A DNA stretch of 64,000 nt from Stutzerimonas azotifigens (lineage in GTDB: Bacteria; Pseudomonadota; Gammaproteobacteria; Pseudomonadales; Pseudomonadaceae), in assembly GCF_013522725.1 (NCBI RefSeq), contig NZ_JAAMRF010000009.1, forward strand, positions 184,264-248,263, given 5' to 3'. Of this stretch, positions 28,239 to 36,847 are shown in pieces. A program made the position numbers and the translations under genes. Position 1 is the stretch's first letter. Each line of letters begins with the position of its first letter. The notes under the pieces were generated by a model that was not told where the DNA came from, ran no database searches, and saw only the letters and a program-made list of their open reading frames with translations.

Positions 28239-29249
28239 TTACTCCACCGCCCCAGCCCTGAATCCTTTGGCGAGTAGCAGAAGCGGAATGTAAGCCACAG
28301 CAAGACCGAGGACCGCATCTAGATATCCCAGGGCTACGACCATGGCGATGGGGAGTAACCAGAACAGGTTGATCAGCCCGACTGCGAGACTCACCTGGCG
28401 ATGGCTTCCATAACGGCGCGAGGCGTGCTGATAAGCATGGCTGCGATGCGCCTCAAAGACCCGGTCGCCGCGCAGCAGCCTGCCAGCCAGGGTGAAAGTC
28501 GCATCGGTCACGAATACCCCAAGCAGTATGATCCACCCCCACAGCAACGGCGGTGATACCCAGGCCGCTTGTAGCGAAAAGACGCCGAGCACTATCCCCA
28601 GAAATCCGCTTCCTGCATCACCCATGAAGATCTTTGCCGGCGGGAAATTCCACAGCAGAAATCCAGATACCGAAGCAGCCAGGAGCGCCGGCAATATGAT
28701 CAGGTCAGGTTGCCCTACGCAGTGATAGAGCAACGCACCGCCCAGGCACACGGTGATCGCCTCGATGCTGGCGATGCCGTCTATGCCATCCATGAAATTG
28801 TAGAGATTGAGCAGCCAGACCAGAGCTATGACCGCCAGCGCTTGACCGAACCAGCCCAACTGGACGTCGATGCCAAACAAATTCAAGGCAGGTACACCAC
28901 CCAGCCAGAACAATGCCCACGTCGCACAGAGAAAATGCCCCGCCAGACGCCAACGCGGGGAAACATGGGCGTGATCGTCCAGAAATCCCAACAAGGCCAC
29001 CGCGCCGCCGGCTCCCGATAACGCCCAGACCAACGGCCAGCTGGCGAGGCCTTCGGCTGCCAGAAGCGGCAACGTCACGAGGAAGGTCACGACGATGGCA
29101 ACACCGCCGCCACGCGGCGTCGGAAGGGTGTGAGAACTGCGGGCATTAGGTATGTCGAACAGACTTCGAGCCAGCGCGTAGCGGCGCACCAGACCGGTCA
29201 GCACCCAAGAGGCGAGCAAACACAGCAACGGTAGCCACCACAGACTCAA
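28239..29249 (-). CDS. wbpL: Undecaprenyl-phosphate HexNAc-1-phosphate transferase, WbpL type
   Basis: Starts O-antigen synthesis by transferring a HexNAc-1-phosphate to undecaprenyl phosphate at the inner membrane. The 336-residue product is a multi-helix MraY/WecA-family protein with NARSSHTLPTPRGGGVAI near the N-terminus, GFLDDHAHVSPRWRL, the catalytic NFMDGIDGIAS, and FMGDAGSGFLG. The frame opens earlier, but TTG at 29249 has GGAG at good spacing, overlaps the upstream stop as TTGA and gives the usual length. In P. aeruginosa WbpL starts both A-band and B-band chains, which suits this operon's mixed gene content. Confidence 0.93.
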   Translation of the reverse strand: MSLWWLPLLCLLASWVLTGLVRRYALARSLFDIPNARSSHTLPTPRGGGVAIVVTFLVTLPLLAAEGLASWPLVWALSGAGGAVALLGFLDDHAHVSPRWRLAGHFLCATWALFWLGGVPALNLFGIDVQLGWFGQALAVIALVWLLNLYNFMDGIDGIASIEAITVCLGGALLYHCVGQPDLIILPALLAASVSGFLLWNFPPAKIFMGDAGSGFLGIVLGVFSLQAAWVSPPLLWGWIILLGVFVTDATFTLAGRLLRGDRVFEAHRSHAYQHASRRYGSHRQVSLAVGLINLFWLLPIAMVVALGYLDAVLGLAVAYIPLLLLAKGFRAGAVE

Positions 29250-30202
29250 GATCGATGCTCCAGGTAGTCCGCCGCGGTCCTGGCGAGCGCCTGATTCATT
29301 AAGACCGGCGGCCTCCACCCCAGCAGAGTTTCATTTTTGGTGATATCCACTTGCAGAGAGCCGCACAGGCGCTGGACTATGGCTCCCCTGCCCAACACAC
29401 GGGCAAATGCAGTCATCCAGCCAACTGGAATCGCCACCAGCCGCGCGCGACGCCCTAGCACGCCGGCCATTCTCTGCAGCAGCTCAGGAGTCGATACGTC
29501 CTCGCCATCGCTCACCAGAAAGATTTGATCGGCCGCAGCCGGATGGGCCAGGCATGTCGCCACCAGATCGGTCAGATTATCGAGCGCCACGAGGCTACGG
29601 CGATTCGCTACCGCCCCCAGGGGCAACGGAATACCCCGGCAAAGCCAGTTCATCATGCTTCGGAAATTCGCCTTTACGCCTGGGCCGTAGACCAGTACGG
29701 GACGAATGATCACCACATCCATTGCGCACTGGCGCGAAAGCGCCAGCAGGCCCTGCTCCGCCTCGAGCTTGGAAATGCCGTAGGGGTCGAGCGGCGCGGG
29801 CTCGTCGTCTGGCCGAAAGGGGCGATCCGGCAGGGTGAACTCGCCGTTGACCTTGACCGAGCTGATGAAAATAAAGCGGCGCGCACCCGACTCAGCCGCC
29901 CGACGCGCAAGGTCGAGCGTCGCAACGACATTCACGCGGCGAAAGGCCTGCAAAGGGTCCTGGCTACGCTCATCCATCACATGCACACGAGCCGCCGCAT
30001 GCACCACCACGTCAATATTCGGCAATACGGCTTGCCAGTCCGGCGCGTTGCCGATATCTCCGACGGCATGATATTCGACCCCGTCCACAGGGACCGATAC
30101 AGGACCGCGCGTCGCGGCGACAAGGTCATGCCCCTGACGTTTGAGCATGGTTACCAGTGCGGCCCCCACGAAACCAGATGCCCCGGTCACCAATACGCGC
30201 AT
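29246..30202 (-). CDS. NAD-dependent sugar epimerase/reductase, WbpV/WbpK type
   Basis: Extended short-chain dehydrogenase of 318 residues acting on a nucleotide sugar. MRVLVTGASGFVGAALV gives the NAD-binding GxxGxxG, FIFISSVKVNGEF provides the Ser, and PYGISKLEAE the catalytic YxxxK. Position directly before wbpL and wbpM matches wbpV or wbpK of P. aeruginosa, where this enzyme acts on the WbpM product to finish a 2-acetamido-2,6-dideoxyhexose. The ATG at 30202 has GGAA upstream; the 13 codons before it are not family-like. The exact product sugar (FucNAc or QuiNAc) cannot be read from sequence. Confidence 0.85.
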   Translation of the reverse strand: MRVLVTGASGFVGAALVTMLKRQGHDLVAATRGPVSVPVDGVEYHAVGDIGNAPDWQAVLPNIDVVVHAAARVHVMDERSQDPLQAFRRVNVVATLDLARRAAESGARRFIFISSVKVNGEFTLPDRPFRPDDEPAPLDPYGISKLEAEQGLLALSRQCAMDVVIIRPVLVYGPGVKANFRSMMNWLCRGIPLPLGAVANRRSLVALDNLTDLVATCLAHPAAADQIFLVSDGEDVSTPELLQRMAGVLGRRARLVAIPVGWMTAFARVLGRGAIVQRLCGSLQVDITKNETLLGWRPPVLMNQALARTAADYLEHRS

Positions 30203-30212
30203 GGCATTTCCA

Positions 30213-31322
30213 TCACACCAGCTCACGATAGAGCTCGGCATAAGCGCTCAGCATCGACTCGGCACGAAACAACTGCTCGAAGCGCTGCGCGGCCTTCTTC
30301 CCCATGCGCGCAGCCAGTTCCGGCTCACGCTGTAATCTCAGCATCGCCTGACGAAGTGCCAGCGGATCGCGAGGCGGCACGACCAGCCCCGTCTCCTCGT
30401 TGACGTTGATGAAGGTGGTACCAGTGCCGATTTCGCATGAGATTAAGGGCTTGCCATACATCGCACCCTCCAGCAAGGAAATACCGAAGGCCTCCGAACG
30501 CAGATGCGAAGGAAACACGAACGCCTGGCACAGCGTTAGCAGTGCAGCCTTGTCCTCATCGGGCAACCTGCCTAACAAATGTAGATTGCCCAGCCCCATC
30601 TGCCGGGCCTGCTCGTGAAGCCTCGGCTCTTCGAGCCCGGTCCCGACCACCGCGACAGTCAGCTCGGTTCCGCGCACCGCCTCTAGCAGGTAGTCGAGCC
30701 CCTTGTAATAGCGAAGCGCGCCGACGAACAGAAAGAACCGCTCGCCCAAGCGGTTACGCCAGTAATCTAGCCTTTCGGGGCGAGGCACCGGATAGGTGCG
30801 GCGATCCAGCCCGTAGGGAATCACGCTGACGTGCTCCCTGTGGCGCTGCAAAATAGGACTGGTTCGCACGTAGTTCGGTGACGCCGCCACGATGCGGTCG
30901 ACACGACCAAGAAAGCGATGCATCAAGGGGGCATAGAGTTTCATCAGGAGCTTCTGCTTGACCACATCCGAGTGATAACTCACGACCGACGGCTTCCGGA
31001 TGCGCGCGGCAAAATGCGCGACGTCCATGAATGGCCAAGGGAAATGGTAATGAACGATATCGGCCTGCTCGGCCAGCTCGGCAAAGTCCCCGATGGCCGA
31101 CCAGGACAAGCCGGTCGATGCAAGGTGCAAGTCGAGCCGGGAGCGGTGCGCCACATGGTGGCCGACCGTTTCGCAACGCGCACTACCCCTGGGGCTCAGA
31201 TACAGCACCTCCGGAGATATACCATGGGCGGCACCGCCCTCGGCGAGCTGAAAGATCACTTGCTCGATACCACCCATGGTCTCCGGGCAGTACGTTTTGA
31301 AGAAATGAAGAACCTTGATCAT
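30213..31322 (-). CDS. wbpZ: GT4 glycosyltransferase, WbpZ/WbdC type
   Basis: Retaining GT-B glycosyltransferase of 369 residues. The N-terminal LHFFKTYCPETMGGIEQVIF is characteristic of the WbpZ/WbdC subgroup, which adds the first mannose or rhamnose to the lipid-linked primer. The C-terminal domain has RLPDEDKAAL and the SEAFGISLLE form of the E-x7-E motif for nucleotide-sugar binding. It is coupled to the preceding gene by an ATGA overlap. Both position (after a WbpY/WbdB-type gene) and N-terminal sequence support the call. The donor is likely GDP-mannose or GDP-rhamnose. Confidence 0.82.
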   Translation of the reverse strand: MIKVLHFFKTYCPETMGGIEQVIFQLAEGGAAHGISPEVLYLSPRGSARCETVGHHVAHRSRLDLHLASTGLSWSAIGDFAELAEQADIVHYHFPWPFMDVAHFAARIRKPSVVSYHSDVVKQKLLMKLYAPLMHRFLGRVDRIVAASPNYVRTSPILQRHREHVSVIPYGLDRRTYPVPRPERLDYWRNRLGERFFLFVGALRYYKGLDYLLEAVRGTELTVAVVGTGLEEPRLHEQARQMGLGNLHLLGRLPDEDKAALLTLCQAFVFPSHLRSEAFGISLLEGAMYGKPLISCEIGTGTTFINVNEETGLVVPPRDPLALRQAMLRLQREPELAARMGKKAAQRFEQLFRAESMLSAYAELYRELV

Positions 31323-32464
31323 CCGACGCTCAGCACCCGTCTATAGACATCCATGGTCTGCATGGCACAGCGCTGCCAGGAAAATGAGGCAGCATGAGTC
31401 AATCCATCGGTGATCGCCGAAACGCGCCACGATTCATCTTCCAACCCCCGGGCAATCAGCTCGGTCAGTGCTACGGTGTCCTGTGGGTCGCACATCAACG
31501 CCGCGTTACCGGCGACTTCCGGCAACGAGGAGCTGTTGGAACAAACGACCGGCACCCCCGAGCTCATCGCCTCCAGAACCGGTAAGCCGAACCCCTCATA
31601 CAGGGACGGAAAGGTGAATAGACGCGCCCCTGCGAACAGCAATGGCAAGTCCTCGCTTGGGACGAACCCCAGATGCCTGGCCCACCCCTCGTCCACTGCC
31701 TGATCCAAGCGTTTGCGTATTTCATCGTTGCGCCAGCCCTGATAACCAGTCAGCACCAATGGCCAGCGCTTTTTTAACGGTGCAGGCAATCGCCCGTATG
31801 CATCGAGCAGCGTCTCGATGTTCTTGCGCGGCTCCAGGGTACCGACGAACAGGCTATAGCCTCCCGGCTCAAGCCCATGACCAGCCAGCACATCGCGCAG
31901 CTCATCCGCCGTGCGCGGACGAAACTCCTCCGAACTCGCCAGGGGCACCGCATGGATATGCTCGATTGGCCATGAAAAATACGCGGCGAGTTCGCGGCGC
32001 GTGAACTCGGAATCGGTGATCAACGCATCAGCTCGTTCGAGCGTCTTGCCGAGCTCCTTTTGCAGGTAGCGAATCCGCTGCGGTGCATGGCAATGCGCCC
32101 ACGTGAACGGTGACAAATCATGAAAGGTGGCGACGCTTTTTCCGGGAAACGGCGGGATGAAAAAATTGGTGCCGTGGTACAGCGCGTCTGAGCAATCGCG
32201 TAATGCACGCGCGCGGAGCAACGGCATCAACACCCGGTAAGCCTCAATCGCCAGAGCGCTTTTTTGCACCATACGTCGCAGGCCATGCCCGCTATCGGAG
32301 GTATCGCTCGGGCTAGGCAACCCCGAGACGAAGCGTGCACCGGAGAAGTAGCGCAAGCGTTTAACGCCGTCGGTACTTTCGAGGACGCGGGCGAGTTCGT
32401 AGGTATAGCGACCGATACCGGTTAACGGAAAACGGACTGGGTCGACGGAGAGGATTAGGTTCAT
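31319..32464 (-). CDS. wbpY: GT4 glycosyltransferase, WbpY/WbdB type
   Basis: Retaining GT-B glycosyltransferase of 381 residues. It begins with NLILSVDPVRFPLTGIGRYT, typical of mannosyl/rhamnosyl transferases of ABC-dependent O antigens, and has SLFVGTLEPRKNIETLLDAY and the E-x7-E motif YEGFGLPVLEAM in the C-terminal domain. By analogy with WbdB it would add adaptor mannose residues before polymerisation. The start at 32464 was chosen by family N-terminus; the 12 upstream codons begin with a weak TTG. It overlaps wbpZ by ATGA and follows the AT-rich membrane gene by 50 bases. Confidence 0.82.
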   Translation of the reverse strand: MNLILSVDPVRFPLTGIGRYTYELARVLESTDGVKRLRYFSGARFVSGLPSPSDTSDSGHGLRRMVQKSALAIEAYRVLMPLLRARALRDCSDALYHGTNFFIPPFPGKSVATFHDLSPFTWAHCHAPQRIRYLQKELGKTLERADALITDSEFTRRELAAYFSWPIEHIHAVPLASSEEFRPRTADELRDVLAGHGLEPGGYSLFVGTLEPRKNIETLLDAYGRLPAPLKKRWPLVLTGYQGWRNDEIRKRLDQAVDEGWARHLGFVPSEDLPLLFAGARLFTFPSLYEGFGLPVLEAMSSGVPVVCSNSSSLPEVAGNAALMCDPQDTVALTELIARGLEDESWRVSAITDGLTHAASFSWQRCAMQTMDVYRRVLSVG

Positions 32465-32514
32465 CGGCGTAGCAGCCAGTTGGTCATAGGCACCCAACAA
32501 TGGCCGTCTGGTTC

Positions 32515-34455
32515 TTATTCATACCGGAACGAATAGAGCGAGACGCCAACGACTCTTGGATCATTAGACAAGCCTGCATGCAAGGGCGACTGGGGATTAG
32601 CCAAGTCAAAGGAAATATGTAGTGAGCCCTCCACACAGCCACTGGCCGGAATTGTCAGTGGTATATCCCGAGCGTCACTGAGGCCCCCTGACCATAATTT
32701 TATACCTGCAGCGGAGATTTCCAACGCAGTCGAGTCCCGGCCGGGATATACGAAGCCACCCGCATTAATGACCACGCTTAAATCGCGCCCAACAGTACAT
32801 GGTATATGGAGGTTCGCTCGGGCACCTTCAGACCACACCCCCCAGTCCTCACCACGTCCCCAGCCGTCACCTAGCGCGAAGTTGCCGCTACCGCCTCGCT
32901 TGAATTCATACCGCACGCCCGGCTCGATACGCAGCGCCGAAGACCGCATCTCATCCGATGTCAAGCGAAAATAAGTTTCACTCTGATAGTTCTTAGACTC
33001 CAGAAGCTCGGCCAAACGCTGTTGACTCAGGAGACATCCTCTCGGCGTGGTCACGAGCAGATCTGTATCACCTGGGATAAATAGAATCTTCTTGCAATCA
33101 GGGCCAACTACAAGGGCACGCTTTTTATCTGCAGCTTCGCCTACGCCAGAAAAACGCTCCAAAAAAACTTCCGGTGGCGGATCATAAAGCGCGGGGAAAC
33201 GGCTCTGTAAAAAATAAGATAGCCTCGTAGGAGTGGTATATGACTCATATTTAGCAGGAAAAAAGGTTAGCAAGGCTATACCTAAAAAAGGAATAATAAT
33301 ACAAAAAGCTGAAACCCATCTAGCTCGCGAAAGCACAAGCCATTTAGCAGCAATCAAAGCAATTGGGAAAAATAACGGAATATACCACAGGGAATACCTT
33401 GCTATATTAATAGTTGCCCCTGAGTTCAGGTTCACTGTTGAGGAATGTGAATAAACCGAAACCAAGAAATAAGAAACAAGAAAAAATAACCACGCCATCC
33501 TATTTTCAAAAAAATCAGGGCCGCGGCGAAAAAGCCTAAAACCAACGAATGCAAATATTAGCAACAGCACCCCGAGCGGCCAATTTGGCAATAAACCAAT
33601 ATCCGGGTCCACCAACCAAATGTAGAAGTAACCAATATTTTTGCCAAGATCGGCCCCGCCGGCGAGCAGCTGCGGCGTAGCCACTCCAAAACGTAAAAAA
33701 TAATAAACGGGATGCAAAAGCACAAGCAGCACAGTACAAACAATGGCAACTACATCCCCAAAAGAATACTGCTTTTCGGATAACTGAAATATCCGAAAGC
33801 AGAGCAGCAAGCCTGCCAGCAATGCGAAACTTGGGTTTTGTGTGGAGACCACAGCCATAAAAAAAGCCGCAGCCACATAACGTGCTTGCAACACGGCTAA
33901 TACCGCAGCCAAACCCAGGCAGTAAGTTAAAAACTCCGTATGCGCCTTGTTCGAAAACCAAATAAGCGGCGTACTTAGGCTAAACAAAAAAAATACGCCA
34001 AACCCTAACCAGCGATAATAAAGAAAGGACATAAAAGCCGGCACAGTAAATAAAGCCCCATGCAAAACCAAAAACGCGCTATGGGGGCTTATAGAAAGGG
34101 GGTATCCAATCAAAAAAGCCAGGAAGCTGTAAAACCAAAAATGATTAAAATCAGCTGTATCGCCTAACCTCAAAGTTGGAAATGCAGATGCAAGTTGATC
34201 AGCTGAAACCAAACCAAGCACGGCTCTACTATCTGCGAACGCTTGATAAGAAGAAAAAACGTCCGACGTCATCCATGGATGAAAGGCCGACTCAAAAGCT
34301 AGATAAAGACCGTAATACTCAGAGCCATCGCCAACCCTTATCGCCGGAAGAATAGCTAACGTGAAAAATAACAAACCAATAATTAATACGATCACCAAAA
34401 AAGGGGCGAGCATATTTACCCGAGACTGCAGCTTCGCGCTTAAACCCGTCAACAT
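32515..34455 (-). CDS. Large membrane protein, probable GT-C glycosyltransferase with C-terminal beta domain
   Basis: About 646 residues with roughly 11 membrane helices in the first 430 residues and a soluble, probably periplasmic C-terminal part. The first loop has RVGDGSEYYGLY, whose acidic residues fit the D/E site of GT-C enzymes that use polyprenyl-phosphate sugars. The tail (about 535-645) is beta-rich with GDGWGRGEDWGVWSEGARANL, resembling domains seen at the end of other surface-glycan GT-C proteins. Base composition is clearly AT-richer than its neighbours, a sign of transfer. The start is ATG 34455 or GTG 34464. No close named homologue is recognised. Confidence 0.7.
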   Translation of the reverse strand: MLTGLSAKLQSRVNMLAPFLVIVLIIGLLFFTLAILPAIRVGDGSEYYGLYLAFESAFHPWMTSDVFSSYQAFADSRAVLGLVSADQLASAFPTLRLGDTADFNHFWFYSFLAFLIGYPLSISPHSAFLVLHGALFTVPAFMSFLYYRWLGFGVFFLFSLSTPLIWFSNKAHTEFLTYCLGLAAVLAVLQARYVAAAFFMAVVSTQNPSFALLAGLLLCFRIFQLSEKQYSFGDVVAIVCTVLLVLLHPVYYFLRFGVATPQLLAGGADLGKNIGYFYIWLVDPDIGLLPNWPLGVLLLIFAFVGFRLFRRGPDFFENRMAWLFFLVSYFLVSVYSHSSTVNLNSGATINIARYSLWYIPLFFPIALIAAKWLVLSRARWVSAFCIIIPFLGIALLTFFPAKYESYTTPTRLSYFLQSRFPALYDPPPEVFLERFSGVGEAADKKRALVVGPDCKKILFIPGDTDLLVTTPRGCLLSQQRLAELLESKNYQSETYFRLTSDEMRSSALRIEPGVRYEFKRGGSGNFALGDGWGRGEDWGVWSEGARANLHIPCTVGRDLSVVINAGGFVYPGRDSTALEISAAGIKLWSGGLSDARDIPLTIPASGCVEGSLHISFDLANPQSPLHAGLSNDPRVVGVSLYSFRYE

Positions 34456-34506
34456 TCTACTCACACCCCATAATTAAGCATTCCCCCGCTAATCAAGCGA
34501 GGCCAG

Positions 34507-35805
34507 TCACATTGAGTTGGCGACCGCCTGCCCTTCACGTATCGCGTAGTTCGTGCCTCGATCCTCCGGATAAATCTGTGCCATGGTCGATATAAATCCA
34601 TTCACATAAGGGGTTTCTCGGCCCGGCACATATTTCGAATATCCACGTTCGGTGACAGGCTGCGCGTACTCCGCACGCCATACCTTATGATCCAAGATCC
34701 AAGAACGGTCCATCTCAGGAAACATACGCTTCAAATGGCCTAGCGCGAACTCCACGTACTCTTCATCGCTGTAGCTCCAAACAGGATCTTCAACAGCTAA
34801 ATACCGGGATAGAAAGGCGATATGGTCGCCTCCGTAATTATCGGGCGAATCGAAATTGGTATGTTCGATAACGCCCACGAAGGGGAAGCCAGGGTCGTTC
34901 ACGTTTAGCCAATAGGTTTCGGAGAGGCTGCGATTGAGCCGTAGCACAAGGCACATGTTGCCTAGGTACTTAACGCGACGCTGCGCGGTAAGCCACTGCT
35001 CCGGAGCATGACCTTCAAATATGTCGGCAATGATCGGAAACGCGGGAGTAAACAGAAAATTCCTGCCCAACACCTCTCCCAGGCTGGTGCTCAAGGCCGT
35101 TATTTGGTTACCTTCTGTTTGCAGACCAAGCACCTTCGTTCCGAAGCTAACCTCGCCGCCCATTTCTCCAATCTTCGTGACCATGGCGGCTGCCAGCCGG
35201 CCGAAACCACCCTTGAAATAAGCGAGCTGCTCGCCCCCCTTGCTGTCGCGGGTACTTCCGCGCAGAACCAGTTTTTTCCAGAACCACACCGCGTTGACGT
35301 CCTCGGCATAGACCGAAAACTTGGAGTTAATCAGAGGCTCCCAAACCGTCCGATAAACTGCCTTCCCGCACAAGGGTTCGAGCCACTCGCGTATGCTCAG
35401 ATGTTCAATGGTCTTCCAGTCTTTGACCCGGCGCACCTGAAATACCAGCAGGCCCAGCCTGATTCTGTCCACTAGCGAAAGCGCCTTGAAGCGAAGTAGG
35501 TCAAGCGGTGTGGAAAGCTTCCACATTCGACCGTTGTAATACATTCCGGTGCGAGACGGCAGCGTAATCACATCGCCCTCCATGCCCAACTCTTTTACGA
35601 GGGCGGGCACGTACTCATCATTGTTGAACCAATGATGGTAAAACTTTTCCAGCGTGACTCCGTCCGAGAACTCGAACGTACCCGCAAGGCCGCCGGCCGA
35701 GCTATCGGCCTCAATTACCCGCACTTTCTGCCCTTTCTTCGCGAGAAAATATGCTGCAGTGAGACCGGTGAAGCCACCGCCAACAATTACGCTGTCATAA
35801 GTCAT
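34507..35805 (-). CDS. FAD-dependent amine-oxidase-like protein
   Basis: Flavoprotein of 432 residues. The N-terminus SVIVGGGFTGLTAAYFLAKKG is a dinucleotide-binding fold, followed by EADSSAGGLAGTF, the usual FAD ribose contact, and ends with GFISTMAQIYPEDRGTNYAI, a C-terminal FAD-binding segment. It resembles protoporphyrinogen-oxidase or UDP-galactopyranose-mutase-like proteins found in surface-glycan clusters, but lacks traits that fix a reaction. The ATG at 35805 was chosen by family start; the frame opens 31 codons earlier. It is 16 bases after the UPF0104 gene. It may act on a lipid-linked sugar or on polyprenol itself. Confidence 0.72.
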   Translation of the reverse strand: MTYDSVIVGGGFTGLTAAYFLAKKGQKVRVIEADSSAGGLAGTFEFSDGVTLEKFYHHWFNNDEYVPALVKELGMEGDVITLPSRTGMYYNGRMWKLSTPLDLLRFKALSLVDRIRLGLLVFQVRRVKDWKTIEHLSIREWLEPLCGKAVYRTVWEPLINSKFSVYAEDVNAVWFWKKLVLRGSTRDSKGGEQLAYFKGGFGRLAAAMVTKIGEMGGEVSFGTKVLGLQTEGNQITALSTSLGEVLGRNFLFTPAFPIIADIFEGHAPEQWLTAQRRVKYLGNMCLVLRLNRSLSETYWLNVNDPGFPFVGVIEHTNFDSPDNYGGDHIAFLSRYLAVEDPVWSYSDEEYVEFALGHLKRMFPEMDRSWILDHKVWRAEYAQPVTERGYSKYVPGRETPYVNGFISTMAQIYPEDRGTNYAIREGQAVANSM

Positions 35806-35821
35806 ATATGTATCCAGTTTT

Positions 35822-36847
35822 TTAATTGAGCACCGCAGCTTTCGCCCGGAGCCCTTTAAATATTTTAGGCTTGATTGCCATACAGAGAGTGCCGGCAAGC
35901 GTGGTAGGCACCCAGAGACTCAGATGGGACAAGACAGCGAACCCCGCTGCCTGCTCGGGAGTTCCACCCAGCATCGTGATCGCGGCGTACGCGGCGAGGT
36001 GGAACGGGCCAACATAGCCCGGCGATGAAGGCACCAAGGTAGAAAGTGTCGCAATCGCCATCACGATCACTGCGACGGAGAGACCTGCATCAAAGCCAAA
36101 ACCATGTAGCAAGGAGAGGAACAACCCGGCTTCCCCCAACCAGACGAGGATGGACAAGCCGAACACTGCAAGCAAAGCCCTAAGCCGTGACATGCTCTCC
36201 ACGCTGCGCAGCAGCGTAGCCACCAGCAAAGCCACCCGCCCAGATATAGCCGTTGCGCGCGACGCGAATCTGGACTCGAGCCAACTTGCAATAAGCCCGC
36301 TGAACAGAAACACCATCAATAGCGCAAGACCACCGAAGACGCTGAGTCCCATCGTTACCTCCGGTAGCCACGGAGGGACATCTAGCTTGCCGCTATAGGC
36401 TAGGCCGACCCCAAGCACCGCGAGAAGCGTTAGGAGGTCCACGAGGCGTTCTATAAGAAGACTACCGGTCGCCGTGACCCGGCTAAGCCCTATGGCGACT
36501 GGAAACACTAGCGCGCGAACAAGATCTCCCAGGCGTAGGGGCAGAACATTATTCAACGCTATAGAGCCTAGAAACGGAACGGCGCAGCTCTGCAACGTCA
36601 CCAAAGCGCCGGCGCTTCTAAGCATCAGGTACCACCGCACGATCCGGAACAGATATCCAAACGCGAGCGACACCACGGCTACCGCGAGATACGGCCAGTT
36701 AAAAACGACCAAAGCCTCAGCAACCGCGGGAAACTCGATTTGGCTTGCAATGAAGACCAGGCAGCCTAGGGAGATGCCCCATCCGGCTAGATGAGGGAGC
36801 CATTTTCCGGCGAGCGCTTTCGCAGATGGATCATGCGATGAGCCCAT
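35822..36847 (-). CDS. UPF0104 / lysylphosphatidylglycerol-synthase-like membrane protein
   Basis: Integral membrane protein of 341 residues with about eight helices. Features seen include GYLFRIVRWYLMLRSAG, SIALNNVLPLRLGDLVRALVF and IATLSTLVPSSPGYVGPFHL, the conserved pattern of the family that includes AglD-like and LPG-synthase membrane parts. Some relatives work in polyprenyl-linked glycosylation or lipid flipping. The ATG at 36847 overlaps the rfbF stop by one base (TAATG), indicating coupling. In this cassette it could move a polyprenyl-phosphate sugar across the membrane; that is inference. Confidence 0.75.
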   Translation of the reverse strand: MGSSHDPSAKALAGKWLPHLAGWGISLGCLVFIASQIEFPAVAEALVVFNWPYLAVAVVSLAFGYLFRIVRWYLMLRSAGALVTLQSCAVPFLGSIALNNVLPLRLGDLVRALVFPVAIGLSRVTATGSLLIERLVDLLTLLAVLGVGLAYSGKLDVPPWLPEVTMGLSVFGGLALLMVFLFSGLIASWLESRFASRATAISGRVALLVATLLRSVESMSRLRALLAVFGLSILVWLGEAGLFLSLLHGFGFDAGLSVAVIVMAIATLSTLVPSSPGYVGPFHLAAYAAITMLGGTPEQAAGFAVLSHLSLWVPTTLAGTLCMAIKPKIFKGLRAKAAVLN

